Part shown: positions 7,675 to 15,022 of the stretch, piece after piece
Position numbering within the stretch: the stretch's first letter is position 1
Layout of the letters: each line of letters begins with the position of its first letter
Origin: JANYGA01 sp043743145
GTDB taxonomy: Bacteria > Vulcanimicrobiota > Vulcanimicrobiia > Vulcanimicrobiales > Vulcanimicrobiaceae
DNA length: 15,615 nt
Reading direction: 5' to 3'
Assembly (NCBI GenBank): GCA_043743145.1
Contig: JAYTXC010000330.1
Coordinates: 1-15,615, forward strand
The notes under the pieces: generated by a model
Told to the model about the DNA's origin: nothing
Seen by the model: only the letters and a program-made list of their open reading frames with translations
The model's database searches: none
Program-made: the position numbers and the translations under genes

Positions 7675-8961
7675 TTACGGCTGGGGCGCCCGGGCGCGAG
7701 CGCGTCGGTCGTCGACCGTGTGCAAGAAGGCTTCGTAGAGCGTTTTCGTGCTCGTGGGCAGCGTCCGATAGTAATAGGTATCGGAGACGGTCGGCCGGTC
7801 TTGGGCGGGCAAGACGACGCGTCGTTCGGCGGCAAAGGCCGTGAGTGCCGCGGCTACGGGCTTCTCCGTGCCATCGCTGCGGATGATGCCGAACGTCATC
7901 TCGTGTGGGGCGCGATCGAACGGCGGCTCGCCGCGAAGTCGCTCGTCGTAATCGGCCCAGCACCACCAATACGCACCGAGGCGGCCATCGGCGTGCAATC
8001 GGTCGAGGACGGCCGTGCAGTATGCGGCATTTTCGCTCTCGCGCAAGCATGCGTAGGTGGCGAAGATCGGATCGTCGGGCGAGACGGTGGGATTCGGCGG
8101 TTCGTCCGGAAGTGCGACGCGCTCGAACGGCGAGAGCTTTCCCGGCGGACACGTCGGATTTCCGAACTCGGTGAAGAGCACGTCTTTGAACGAGAACGCC
8201 GCCGCAAGCGACGCGAGGAACGGGACGACTTCGGGATCGAGGCGATCGCGCGAAAAATCACTGTATACGCTGTAGCCATGCATCGTTGCGAATGCGTGCG
8301 GCTCGCAGAACGTCGCAAACCGCAGATTGCGATCGCGTGTGAGATCTTCGCCATGCGTTCCCGCAACGACGGGCTGACGTGAGGTTTCGCGGAGCGCTTT
8401 CGTGAGCGTGCGGCTCCACGTGGCGGCGACGTAGGGATCGGAGGGTTCGCGCAGATTGCTGAACTCGTTCCCGAGATCCCACGCGACGATCGCCGGATGC
8501 TCGCGCAATCGCTCGCCGACAGCGCGCGCGAAAAGCACCTGGGCTTCGAGTAATGGCCCCGCGTAGAAATCGCCGATCCCGTATGGCGCTTCACCGCCGC
8601 CCGCGATCGTTCGAAAACGCCCGTGCGGAGTTGCGGGATCGAGCGTCCATGCCGGAAGCCAATTCACACCGCTCATATGGCCGCTAAAAAGCGTCGGCAT
8701 CACGCGGAGATGTGCGTCGTGTGCGAGCGTGACGAAGCGCTCGAGATGCGCGAGCATCGCAGGTTCGATCGTCTGCGCGTTCGGCTGAAAATCTTCCCAC
8801 GTTAAAAAGAAGCGGACCGTATCGAAGCCGAGCCCGGCAATGCGTGCGAGATCTTCGGCGATCTCGCCCGCGTCGAACGCGCGCCACATCGCCATCGCGC
8901 TCCGGCGCGGCCAGTAGTTGATGCCGAGCGAAAAGCGCGCGGGAGCCTTAGCGGTCGGCAA
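7675..8961 (-). CDS. Glycoside hydrolase, clan GH-A (GH5/cellulase-like TIM barrel), cytoplasmic
   Basis: A 428-residue single-domain (beta/alpha)8 barrel. The barrel opens at FSLGINYWP (10-18), and the early strand TVRFFLTWEDFQP (48-60) is typical of GH5/GH42-like enzymes. The acid/base is Glu166 in WDLGNEFSN after strand 4 and the nucleophile Glu265 in VLFTEFGNP after strand 7, giving a retaining mechanism. His and Trp residues expected around the active site (ATMHGYSVYS, YWWCWADYD) are present. The substrate, perhaps a beta-mannoside or beta-glucoside, is not determined. No signal peptide is present, so it likely acts on imported oligosaccharides. I chose TTG at 8961 because AAGGA (8971-8975) precedes it by nine bases and the barrel starts immediately. 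GTG at 9027 would add 22 unlike residues. Confidence 0.82.
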   Translation of the reverse strand: MPTAKAPARFSLGINYWPRRSAMAMWRAFDAGEIAEDLARIAGLGFDTVRFFLTWEDFQPNAQTIEPAMLAHLERFVTLAHDAHLRVMPTLFSGHMSGVNWLPAWTLDPATPHGRFRTIAGGGEAPYGIGDFYAGPLLEAQVLFARAVGERLREHPAIVAWDLGNEFSNLREPSDPYVAATWSRTLTKALRETSRQPVVAGTHGEDLTRDRNLRFATFCEPHAFATMHGYSVYSDFSRDRLDPEVVPFLASLAAAFSFKDVLFTEFGNPTCPPGKLSPFERVALPDEPPNPTVSPDDPIFATYACLRESENAAYCTAVLDRLHADGRLGAYWWCWADYDERLRGEPPFDRAPHEMTFGIIRSDGTEKPVAAALTAFAAERRVVLPAQDRPTVSDTYYYRTLPTSTKTLYEAFLHTVDDRRARARAPQP

Positions 8962-9035
8962 GCGTGCTTGTCCTTGCTGGTACGTCGATCTGCATGGGTG
9001 TGATGGACGATTCGCGCGTCGATGCACCGTTTCCG

Positions 9036-9060
9036 GGAAAGCTCGCGTTAGGAGATCGTC
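9036..9060 (+). promoter_or_regulatory. Candidate ECF-sigma-type promoter for the His-rich exported protein
   Basis: GGAAA at 9036-9040 is followed by sixteen bases and CGTC at 9057-9060. This resembles the general ECF pattern GGAAC-N16/17-CGTC with one change. It would start transcription about 30 bases before the ATG at 9098. The motif is short and could be chance. Confidence 0.3.
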
Positions 9061-9084
9061 TTTATCTCTTTCATATCGATTTTC

Positions 9085-9090
9085 TAGGAG
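9085..9090 (+). promoter_or_regulatory. Strong ribosome binding site fixing the start of the His-rich protein
   Basis: TAGGAG lies seven bases before the ATG at 9098, ideal spacing. It rules out the longer frame that opens at 8918, whose extra residues are Arg/Cys-rich and antisense to the glycosidase start. Confidence 0.7.
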
Positions 9091-9097
9091 CTTCTAC

Positions 9098-9784
9098 ATG
9101 AAATTACGACTTCTCGCGAGTGCGGCCATATTCACCGGCGTCACGTCGGCCGCACTGCTTTTCGGGTCGCTCACGCCGCCGGCGTCGCGGGCTCCGGCGT
9201 TTGGCACATTTGCCGCGCAGGCGGCCATTGCAGGCGAAGATGGCGACCGCGGCGCTCGGGACAATCGCTCGGATGAGAATTGTATCAACCCGGCAGGCAA
9301 CGAACGCGGCCGTTGCGATCGTGGAGATGGCGAAGAGAATGAAGGCCATCACAAACATCATAAGCACCACAAACACCATGGGTCCGCATCCTCTGCGACG
9401 ATTAGTGGCACCGTGCTTTCCGTAAATGGAAATACGGCGCAAATTCGTCTCGACGACGGCCGCACGATCGCCGTCGACACCGCGGGCACCCAATTGGGAA
9501 TCGGTCAGCATGTTTCGCTCAGCGGGTGCTATCAAAACGGCACGTTTGTGGTCAATTGCAACGGTGCGCAAAATGGGAACGGTTACGGCCAACAACAGGT
9601 GAGCGGTACGATTCTCTCCATCAACGGAAGTATCGTGACGCTCGTGGGCCTGCCACCGGTCCGCGTCGATATCAGTCGCGCACAAGCGAATAACGCGATC
9701 TCGGGACAGCTCACGATCGCACGCTCGATCACGGCGTACGGCTATTCGCAAAATGGGACGTTTTTCGCCGCGAGCATTCGCTAG
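9098..9784 (+). CDS. Exported His-rich protein with two copies of a DUF5666-like beta module
   Basis: A 228-residue protein. Residues 1 to about 30 are a signal peptide with hydrophobic core AAIFTGVTSAALLFG. A charged, probably disordered segment (45-83) follows, then a histidine run HHKHHKHHKHH at 84-94. The C-terminal half contains two related modules: about 102-155 (SGTVLSVNGN ... YQNGTFVVN) and 168-228 (SGTILSINGS ... YSQNGTFFAAS). They look like small beta-barrel/OB-like repeats resembling DUF5666. Four cysteines (62, 73, 144, 154) could form disulfides outside the cell. The His run suggests binding of nickel, zinc or copper, or pH response, but no function is known. The gene is preceded by a strong ribosome site and followed by a strong hairpin, so it is probably monocistronic. 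Confidence 0.75.
   Translation: MKLRLLASAAIFTGVTSAALLFGSLTPPASRAPAFGTFAAQAAIAGEDGDRGARDNRSDENCINPAGNERGRCDRGDGEENEGHHKHHKHHKHHGSASSATISGTVLSVNGNTAQIRLDDGRTIAVDTAGTQLGIGQHVSLSGCYQNGTFVVNCNGAQNGNGYGQQQVSGTILSINGSIVTLVGLPPVRVDISRAQANNAISGQLTIARSITAYGYSQNGTFFAASIR
9347..9379 (+). repeat. Imperfect 9-base tandem repeat coding the His/Lys run
   Basis: About 3.7 copies of a unit of the form CAY CAY AAR, encoding His-His-Lys. Synonymous differences between copies (CAT/CAC, AAA/AAG) indicate that the repeat is old enough to have diverged, or that the peptide is under selection. Confidence 0.7.
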
Positions 9785-9802
9785 CGTGTGACGGTCCGGT
9801 TG

Positions 9803-9830
9803 AAGGGCATCGACACGCGTCGGTGCCCTT
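9803..9830 (+). terminator. Strong hairpin after the His-rich gene, probable terminator
   Basis: Arms 9803-9814 and 9819-9830 pair over twelve bases (AAGGGCATCGAC with GTCGGTGCCCTT, one G-T wobble) around a four-base loop. Only a short T run follows (CCCTTTGG), so it is an imperfect intrinsic terminator. It sits 18 bases past the stop and 61 bases before the kinase start. Confidence 0.6.
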
Positions 9831-9891
9831 TGGCATGCCCCATCTCGCCTGGCGGGAGAGAAAGCCGTCCGCTTTGGGAAAAGGCTCGCTC

Positions 9892-11502
9892 ATGGCGGAG
9901 ACGGTGAACCTACTCGACGGGCGGTATCGAATCGACGCGTTGCTCGGCGAAGGCGCGATGGGGACCGTCTCGCGTGGGCTCGACACCCTCCTCGCGCGTC
10001 CCGTCGCGATAAAAATTCTTAAATCGGCGTATGGTCGCGATGCCGAGAGCGTCGAGCGCTTCTATTTCGAGGCGCGGATGGCAGCGCGGATCGTCGATGC
10101 ACACGTGGTCGCGATCTACGACATCGTGTCGGACGGCAGCACGCATGCAATCGTCATGGAGTGCGTCGACGGTCCGTCCCTTGCGACCGTTCTCACCGGT
10201 GGCGTGCTGGATGAAACGCGCGCGATCGGTTACGGACGGCAGATCGCCGCCGCGCTTTGCGCGGCACACGCGCACGAGCTGGTCCATCGCGACCTCAAAC
10301 CGGCGAACGTCCTCATCAATGGATCGGGCATACTCAAGGTCACGGATTTTGGCCTCGCGCGCGCGTTCGGTCGGAGCGATCTCACGATCGATTCGCCCGG
10401 AACGCTCGTTGGCAGCGTCCATTATTTCTCACCCGAGCAGGCGCAGGGCCGCGCGCTCGGGCCAGCCTCCGATCTCTACAGCCTCGGCATCGTCCTCTAC
10501 GAATGTTGCTTCGGCACCGTACCATTTGCCGGCGATTCCGCTGTGGCAATCGCGCTCGCGCACGTGCAGCGACCTGCGCCAACGGTATCGGATTTGGAAC
10601 GCGGCATGTCGCCCGGACTCGCGCGCATCGTGGCGCGCTTGCTCCACAAGGATCCACGGGAACGGTTTGCATCGGCGAGCGACGTCGCGATCGCACTCGC
10701 GGCACTCGTCGGACCATCTGCGGCGGTAGGTGGCACGTATACGACGGACGCACCAACGCTCTTTGGCCGGGTTGCAGGCGTGCCGCCGAATCGCCTTCGC
10801 CGCAATGCAACGCTCGAAGGCTCGTCGCGCCCATCGCCGACCGCGCGAAGGTCGGCCTTGCGCGGGCGGCTCGCCGCGTTGGCGAACATCGTCGTCGCGG
10901 CGATAAGCGCAGGTGTCCTGCGGGCTGGACATGCTGCGAGCCGAGCGACGACGCGGCCGACATCGCGTGCGCGCGGGTTGCCGCTTCCTGCACGCGGTCT
11001 CGCGATCGGCTTGGGCCTCGTCGCTCTCGTCGTGCTCGCATTCGTGGTCGCGCGGCCGAAACCGATCGCGATTGCCGACGTGCGCGGTCTATCCGTCGAT
11101 CGGGCACGCGCGTCGCTCGTTGCTCGTGGGTTGCATGTCGCGACGAGATCGCGAGCCGATGAACGCGCGCGTTCAGGCCTCGTCGTCGAGCAAAACCCAC
11201 GGCCCGGGATGACGTCGCCCGAAGGCTCTACCGTCACGCTCACGGTGAGCTCCGGATTGCCGATGCTTGCGGTTCCTAATCTCATCGGCGCCAGCTTCGC
11301 GGCCGCTGTCGCGCGGCTCGGGCCGGTAAAGTTGCACGTGCGCTACGCGGCCGCATATGCGGATGCCGCCGCCAATTCGGTGATCGAACAAATTCCCTCG
11401 GCGGGGACACGCGTGCGAGAAGGTTCGAATGCGATCGTCGTCATCTCGACCGGCAGCATGCCGCGCTCCCCGATGACGAGTGGCGGCGACGGCGGCGACT
11501 AA
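9892..11502 (+). CDS. PASTA-domain transmembrane Ser/Thr protein kinase (PknB/PrkC-like)
   Basis: A 536-residue receptor kinase. The cytoplasmic kinase domain (about 12-275) has the Gly loop GEGAMG (19-24), Lys41 in VAIK, catalytic HRDLKPAN (132-139, Asp134), DFG (152-154) and SPEQ (180-183). A basic Ala/Arg/Ser-rich juxtamembrane linker (about 300-367) leads to one membrane helix (about 368-387). Two external PASTA domains follow, at about 393-455 and 457-521, the second opening with VPNLIG. PASTA kinases in other bacteria sense cell-wall muropeptides and control division and dormancy; that is family knowledge, not shown here. The ATG at 9892 has AAAAGG seven bases upstream, so I reject the longer frame from 9823. 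No PP2C phosphatase, FtsW/RodA or penicillin-binding gene is adjacent, unlike the usual cluster. Confidence 0.92.
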   Translation: MAETVNLLDGRYRIDALLGEGAMGTVSRGLDTLLARPVAIKILKSAYGRDAESVERFYFEARMAARIVDAHVVAIYDIVSDGSTHAIVMECVDGPSLATVLTGGVLDETRAIGYGRQIAAALCAAHAHELVHRDLKPANVLINGSGILKVTDFGLARAFGRSDLTIDSPGTLVGSVHYFSPEQAQGRALGPASDLYSLGIVLYECCFGTVPFAGDSAVAIALAHVQRPAPTVSDLERGMSPGLARIVARLLHKDPRERFASASDVAIALAALVGPSAAVGGTYTTDAPTLFGRVAGVPPNRLRRNATLEGSSRPSPTARRSALRGRLAALANIVVAAISAGVLRAGHAASRATTRPTSRARGLPLPARGLAIGLGLVALVVLAFVVARPKPIAIADVRGLSVDRARASLVARGLHVATRSRADERARSGLVVEQNPRPGMTSPEGSTVTLTVSSGLPMLAVPNLIGASFAAAVARLGPVKLHVRYAAAYADAAANSVIEQIPSAGTRVREGSNAIVVISTGSMPRSPMTSGGDGGD

Positions 11503-11522
11503 ACCCGCGTCTGCGGGTTTAG
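11499..11522. terminator. Bidirectional terminator hairpin containing both convergent stop codons
   Basis: Arms 11499-11508 and 11513-11522 pair perfectly over ten bases (CTAAACCCGC with GCGGGTTTAG) around loop GTCT. The A-rich left arm and T-rich right arm suit termination from both sides. The kinase TAA (11500-11502) lies in the left arm, and the acyl-CoA dehydrogenase TAA (complement of 11519-11521) in the right arm. Confidence 0.75.
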
Positions 11523-13324
11523 AGTTCGGCGATATCGAGCGTCGTCGTCGAATCGTCGAGGATTGCGAGCAGATCGAACATCGCCGCCGTCTTCGGTAAT
11601 TCGTAGCGGAAGAAGTAACGACACGTCGTGATTTTTCCCGCGAAAAATGCATCGCCGGTCGTCGCTTCGGCGTGCGCGCCTGCGACGCGCGCTTGTGCGA
11701 GCCACATCCACGCGATGACGATCGTGCCGAGAGCGTCGAGATAGATCGTGGCGTTCGCGAGCGCGCGTTCGGTGCCGAGTTCGCGTTGCGCGCCGACGAG
11801 GATCGCCGTGACGACTTCCGCGCGATCCACGCTTGCAGCGAGCGCGTCCGCTTCGCTTGCGAGCTTTGCATCCGCGCGCGCGTGCGCGATCTCGGCGCGC
11901 ATGCGCGCGAGCAACAGCGTGAAGCCGATCCCGCCGCCCAGTGTCACCTTGCGACCGAGAAGGTCGAGTCCTTGAATACCGGTGGTGCCTTCGTGAATCG
12001 GATTGAGGCGCTGGTCGCGAAAAAGTCGCTCGACGGGATATTCGGGTGAGTAGCCGTAGCCGCCGAGAACTTGAATCGCGAGCGAGTTTGCCTCGCAACC
12101 GTGTTCGGAGGGCCACGTTTTCACGATCGGCGTGAGCACTTCGAGCACCTGATGCGCCGCTTCGCGTTCGGCGGGATCGGGATGCGAGTGTTCGTCATCG
12201 ACCAGGCGCGCACAATACGTCACGATCGCGAGACCACCTTCGACGATTGCTTTTTGTGCGAGCAACATCCGACGAACGTCGGCGTGTTCGATGATGGGAA
12301 CGGGTGGTGCTGTCGGATCTTTCGCGCCCGTGCGACGGCCCTGCGGTCGCGTCTTGGCATAATCGAGCGCGTAGCGATAGGCGGCATACGCGGTACATGT
12401 CGCCCATGCGCCGATGCCGATGCGCGCCTCGTTCATCATGTGAAACATCTGGCGCATACCCGCGTGCTCTTGTCCGACGAGATAGCCGACGCACGCGCCG
12501 CGATCGCCGAGTGAGAGGGCACAATTGCTGATGCCACGCTGGCCGAGTTTATGATTGAGTCCGACGACGGTGATGTCGTTTCGAACGGTTGCGTCACCGT
12601 TCGGATCGAGGGCGTACTTCGGCACGATGAAGAGCGAGATACCCTTCACGCCCGCAGGCGCACCCGGTAGGCGCGCGAGCACGAGATTGACGATGTTGTC
12701 GGCGAGTTCGTGCTCGGAGCCCGAGATCCACATCTTATTTCCGGTGATGCGATACGTGCCGTCGGCGTGCGGTGTTGCGAGCGTTGCGACTTCGGCAAGT
12801 GAGGAGCCGGCCTGCGGTTCCGTGAGCGCCATCGTGCCGAAATAGCGGCCCTCAATCATCGGTTCGAGCCACGTTTTTTGTTGCTCGGGCGACGCGAAGA
12901 CCGCAAGCAAATTTGCGGCGCCTTGCGTGAGAAACGGATATCCCGCCGCGGGGCCGTTGGCCGCGCTAAAAATGAGTTGCGTCGCGACGGTCATGAGGTG
13001 CGGAAGCTGCATGCCGCCGTGTTTGGCATCGAAGCTAACGGCCATGAAACCCGCCGCAACGAATGCATCGAGTGCGCCTTTCAGCGCGGGAAGCGTGTGC
13101 ACGACGCCATCGCGCAACGTCGGCTCGAAGGCATCGAGGTCGGATGCGATCGGAGCGAAACGTTCGCCCGCAAGATCGTACGCGGTATCGATAATCGACA
13201 CGAACGTTTCGATGTCGTGCTCGGCATAGCGATCGCGCGAAACGAGATCACCCAGACCCTGCATCGCGAAGAGTTGGAAATCGAGATCTCGGCGGACCAG
13301 AGCGTCGAACGTCGTTGCGAGCAT
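11519..13324 (-). CDS. Acyl-CoA dehydrogenase, long DmdC-like subfamily
   Basis: A 601-residue flavoprotein, about 200 residues longer than the classical acyl-CoA dehydrogenases. It fits the subgroup with an N-terminal extension and an extra C-terminal helical domain (as in 3-methylmercaptopropionyl-CoA dehydrogenase, DmdC, and AcdA-like enzymes). The FAD/substrate motif MALTEPQAGSSLAEV and the following beta-domain NKMWISGSEHE are clear. The catalytic base is Glu445 in NPIHEGTTGIQ. It would oxidise an acyl-CoA to the enoyl-CoA, passing electrons to ETF; the acyl group is unknown and no DMSP or beta-oxidation genes are adjacent. The ATG at 13324 has GGAG directly against it with no spacer, which is unusual. 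Met21 is an alternative but would lose the conserved start of the N-terminal domain. Confidence 0.9.
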   Translation of the reverse strand: MLATTFDALVRRDLDFQLFAMQGLGDLVSRDRYAEHDIETFVSIIDTAYDLAGERFAPIASDLDAFEPTLRDGVVHTLPALKGALDAFVAAGFMAVSFDAKHGGMQLPHLMTVATQLIFSAANGPAAGYPFLTQGAANLLAVFASPEQQKTWLEPMIEGRYFGTMALTEPQAGSSLAEVATLATPHADGTYRITGNKMWISGSEHELADNIVNLVLARLPGAPAGVKGISLFIVPKYALDPNGDATVRNDITVVGLNHKLGQRGISNCALSLGDRGACVGYLVGQEHAGMRQMFHMMNEARIGIGAWATCTAYAAYRYALDYAKTRPQGRRTGAKDPTAPPVPIIEHADVRRMLLAQKAIVEGGLAIVTYCARLVDDEHSHPDPAEREAAHQVLEVLTPIVKTWPSEHGCEANSLAIQVLGGYGYSPEYPVERLFRDQRLNPIHEGTTGIQGLDLLGRKVTLGGGIGFTLLLARMRAEIAHARADAKLASEADALAASVDRAEVVTAILVGAQRELGTERALANATIYLDALGTIVIAWMWLAQARVAGAHAEATTGDAFFAGKITTCRYFFRYELPKTAAMFDLLAILDDSTTTLDIAEL

Positions 13325-13396
13325 CTCCGCGACTTATGCGGACGCCATTGTCAGTCATGCCGACCGACGCAAATCCGGGACGACGCGCGCGCGAGC

Positions 13397-13431
13397 AAAA
13401 AAAAACGAGACGACCGCGATGGTCGCCTCGT
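13397..13431 (-). terminator. Intrinsic terminator of the glutamine synthetase gene
   Basis: On the minus strand, a stem of five pairs, one mismatch and five pairs (13427-13431 and 13421-13425 with 13405-13409 and 13411-13415) surrounds a five-base loop. A run of nine T follows (complement of 13397-13405). This is a textbook Rho-independent terminator, about 40 bases after the stop of the synthetase. The rest of 13325-13472 shows nothing clear. Confidence 0.85.
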
Positions 13432-13472
13432 CTTTGGTACATCTCCGCCCGCGACGCGGACGGGAGCGAAGT

Positions 13473-14903
13473 CTAGAACATGTTCCAGAGAAACTGATTG
13501 TACACTTCGTGATGGTACTGCACTTCCTGCGCTTTGACGAACGTGCCGAGTAAGCGCGGGCACCGATCGGCACTCGCCTGCTTGAGCTCCGCATAGCGCT
13601 CTTTGACATCGGCTCCGAAGAGCTCGGTCGTCCATGCGGACTCCCGGAAGTGCGTGATGGCATCGTAAATGTTGTCGGGAAGAAAACGCGCGGCCTGACG
13701 GATATTTGGGTCGCTCGAAATCGTACCGTGCAGCCCTGTCTTGAAGACGGAGAGTAGCGCCATGTAGGGATTGGCATCGGGTGCGACCGAGCGTACTTCG
13801 ACACGCGCGCTACGCTCGTTGCCGAATGGCACGCGGATCATCGAACCACGATCGATCGCCGAGGCTTTGATTTGATTCGGTGCTTCGAAGTGCGGATCGA
13901 GGCGACGGTAGGCGTTCACGCTGGAGTTGAGCGCGAGGCAGATGTCGTCGCCGTGCGTGAGGATCCGATCGATGAAATCCCAGCCGAACTTCGAGAGTCG
14001 CTCCTCACCGTTGGCATCCCAGAAAATATTCTTGCCGTCTTTCATCACGGAAACGTTCGTGTGCATACCGTTGCCGTTGACACCAACGACGGGCTTGGGT
14101 AAGAAGCTGACCGACATCCCGAGACGCGTCGCGACTTGGCGGCAGATCAATTTGTAGAGTTGGATCGTGTCGGCAGCCGCGACGACTTCACCATAGGTGT
14201 AGTTAATTTCGAACTGCGACGGTGCGACCTCGGGGTGATCCTTTTCGTTTTCGAAGCCCATCGCGCGTTGCACTTCGGCGACGGTGTCGATGAACGTGCG
14301 TAGCGGATCGCCGGGAAGCGAGTGATAGTAACCGCCGGTGTTGACGTACTCGAACTTACCCGTCTCGTGAAAGTGGCGTTCGGCATCGAGGCCGGCGAAA
14401 ACGAAGCCTTCGATTTCGTTTGCGGCGTTGAGCGTGAAGCCGTCTTTCTCGAACGCTTCGGTCGAGAGTGTCTTGAGCGTGCCGCGTATGTCGCCGGCGA
14501 ACGGTTTGCCGTCGCGGCCGAGGACGTCACCGAAAACCAGCACCTTCCCGGGCCCGAAGATATCGCCCGGGGCCCAATAGAAGGCCGCCCAGTCGATCGC
14601 GAGCCGGAGATCGCTCTCTTTTTGCGCCGTGAATCCGCGGATCGACGAACCGTCGAAGGTGAGGTTGTCGAACGATTTCAACAAGAACTTCTTGTCGTAA
14701 TCGAGCATGTGCAGGCGGCCCTCGAGATCGCTAAAGAGGACGGTGACGGCCTTGATTCGCGTCTCATCCGTCAAATATTTGAGGCGCTTCGCTTGGATTT
14801 GCGCGGCTGGAAGGCGTTTGCTACGATCTTCTTTCGCGGCGAGATTGAGGGATTCGAGCTCGCTGTAGGAGAGCATCAGAAAATCTCGGAGTTCGGTCGA
14901 CAT
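13473..14903 (-). CDS. glnA: Glutamine synthetase, type I (alpha-like)
   Basis: A 476-residue enzyme that makes glutamine from glutamate, ammonia and ATP. Type I motifs appear in order: FDGSSI (83-88), the metal-site Glu163 and Glu165 (NEIEG), EVAPSQFEIN (225-234) with Glu225 and Glu232, NGNGMH (276-281, His281), VNAYRRL (329-335), IRVP with Arg357, and VEVRSVAPDANPY (368-380). NGNGMHTN with Asn rather than His at the last position resembles the Gram-positive alpha type. The NLYDLP adenylylation motif of beta types is missing (PDNIYD instead), so control by adenylylation is unlikely. About 40 residues of helical, charged sequence precede the usual start of the fold. I place the start at ATG 14903, not 14972, because AAGGAG is upstream and the longer N-terminus is Arg/Ser-rich. 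Confidence 0.93.
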   Translation of the reverse strand: MSTELRDFLMLSYSELESLNLAAKEDRSKRLPAAQIQAKRLKYLTDETRIKAVTVLFSDLEGRLHMLDYDKKFLLKSFDNLTFDGSSIRGFTAQKESDLRLAIDWAAFYWAPGDIFGPGKVLVFGDVLGRDGKPFAGDIRGTLKTLSTEAFEKDGFTLNAANEIEGFVFAGLDAERHFHETGKFEYVNTGGYYHSLPGDPLRTFIDTVAEVQRAMGFENEKDHPEVAPSQFEINYTYGEVVAAADTIQLYKLICRQVATRLGMSVSFLPKPVVGVNGNGMHTNVSVMKDGKNIFWDANGEERLSKFGWDFIDRILTHGDDICLALNSSVNAYRRLDPHFEAPNQIKASAIDRGSMIRVPFGNERSARVEVRSVAPDANPYMALLSVFKTGLHGTISSDPNIRQAARFLPDNIYDAITHFRESAWTTELFGADVKERYAELKQASADRCPRLLGTFVKAQEVQYHHEVYNQFLWNMF

Positions 14904-14916
14904 CGGTGGTATTGCG

Positions 14917-14922
14917 CTCCTT
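14917..14922 (-). promoter_or_regulatory. glnA: Ribosome binding site of glutamine synthetase with long spacing
   Basis: AAGGAG on the minus strand is 13 bases before the ATG at 14903, longer than the usual 5-9. No ATG, GTG or TTG in frame lies closer, so initiation may be weak or depend on leader folding. Confidence 0.5.
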
Positions 14923-14970
14923 GAATGGCCACGAAAAGAACGGCCCGCGCTTGCACGCCAGGCGACGTTC

Positions 14971-14999
14971 AAAAGATGCCGCTCAAAGGGAGCGGAATC
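14971..14999 (-). terminator. Probable intrinsic terminator after the first Flp pilin
   Basis: On the minus strand, CCGCTC (14990-14995) pairs with GAGCGG (14979-14984) around a five-base loop, extended past one mismatch by three more pairs (GAT/ATC). TTTT follows at once (complement of 14971-14974). It lies 23 bases after the pilin stop and upstream of glutamine synthetase, so it separates the two units. Confidence 0.6.
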
Positions 15000-15022
15000 T
15001 TTCGGCCATTTGTTACAAGGAG

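Noticed and set aside
6559..8382. A 607-residue open frame on the plus strand across the transporter, small gene and glycosidase
   Set aside because: It is antisense to three better-supported genes. Its product is almost all Arg, Asp and Glu with no domain pattern, as expected from the mirror frame of GC-rich coding sequence.
9833..9840. Palindrome GGCATGCC before the kinase
   Set aside because: Eight-base palindromes are common in GC-rich DNA, and no second copy or spacing suggests an operator.
14904..14972. N-terminal extension of glutamine synthetase to 14972
   Set aside because: The extra 23 residues are Arg/Ser-rich and unlike the family, and they would bury the AAGGAG site.
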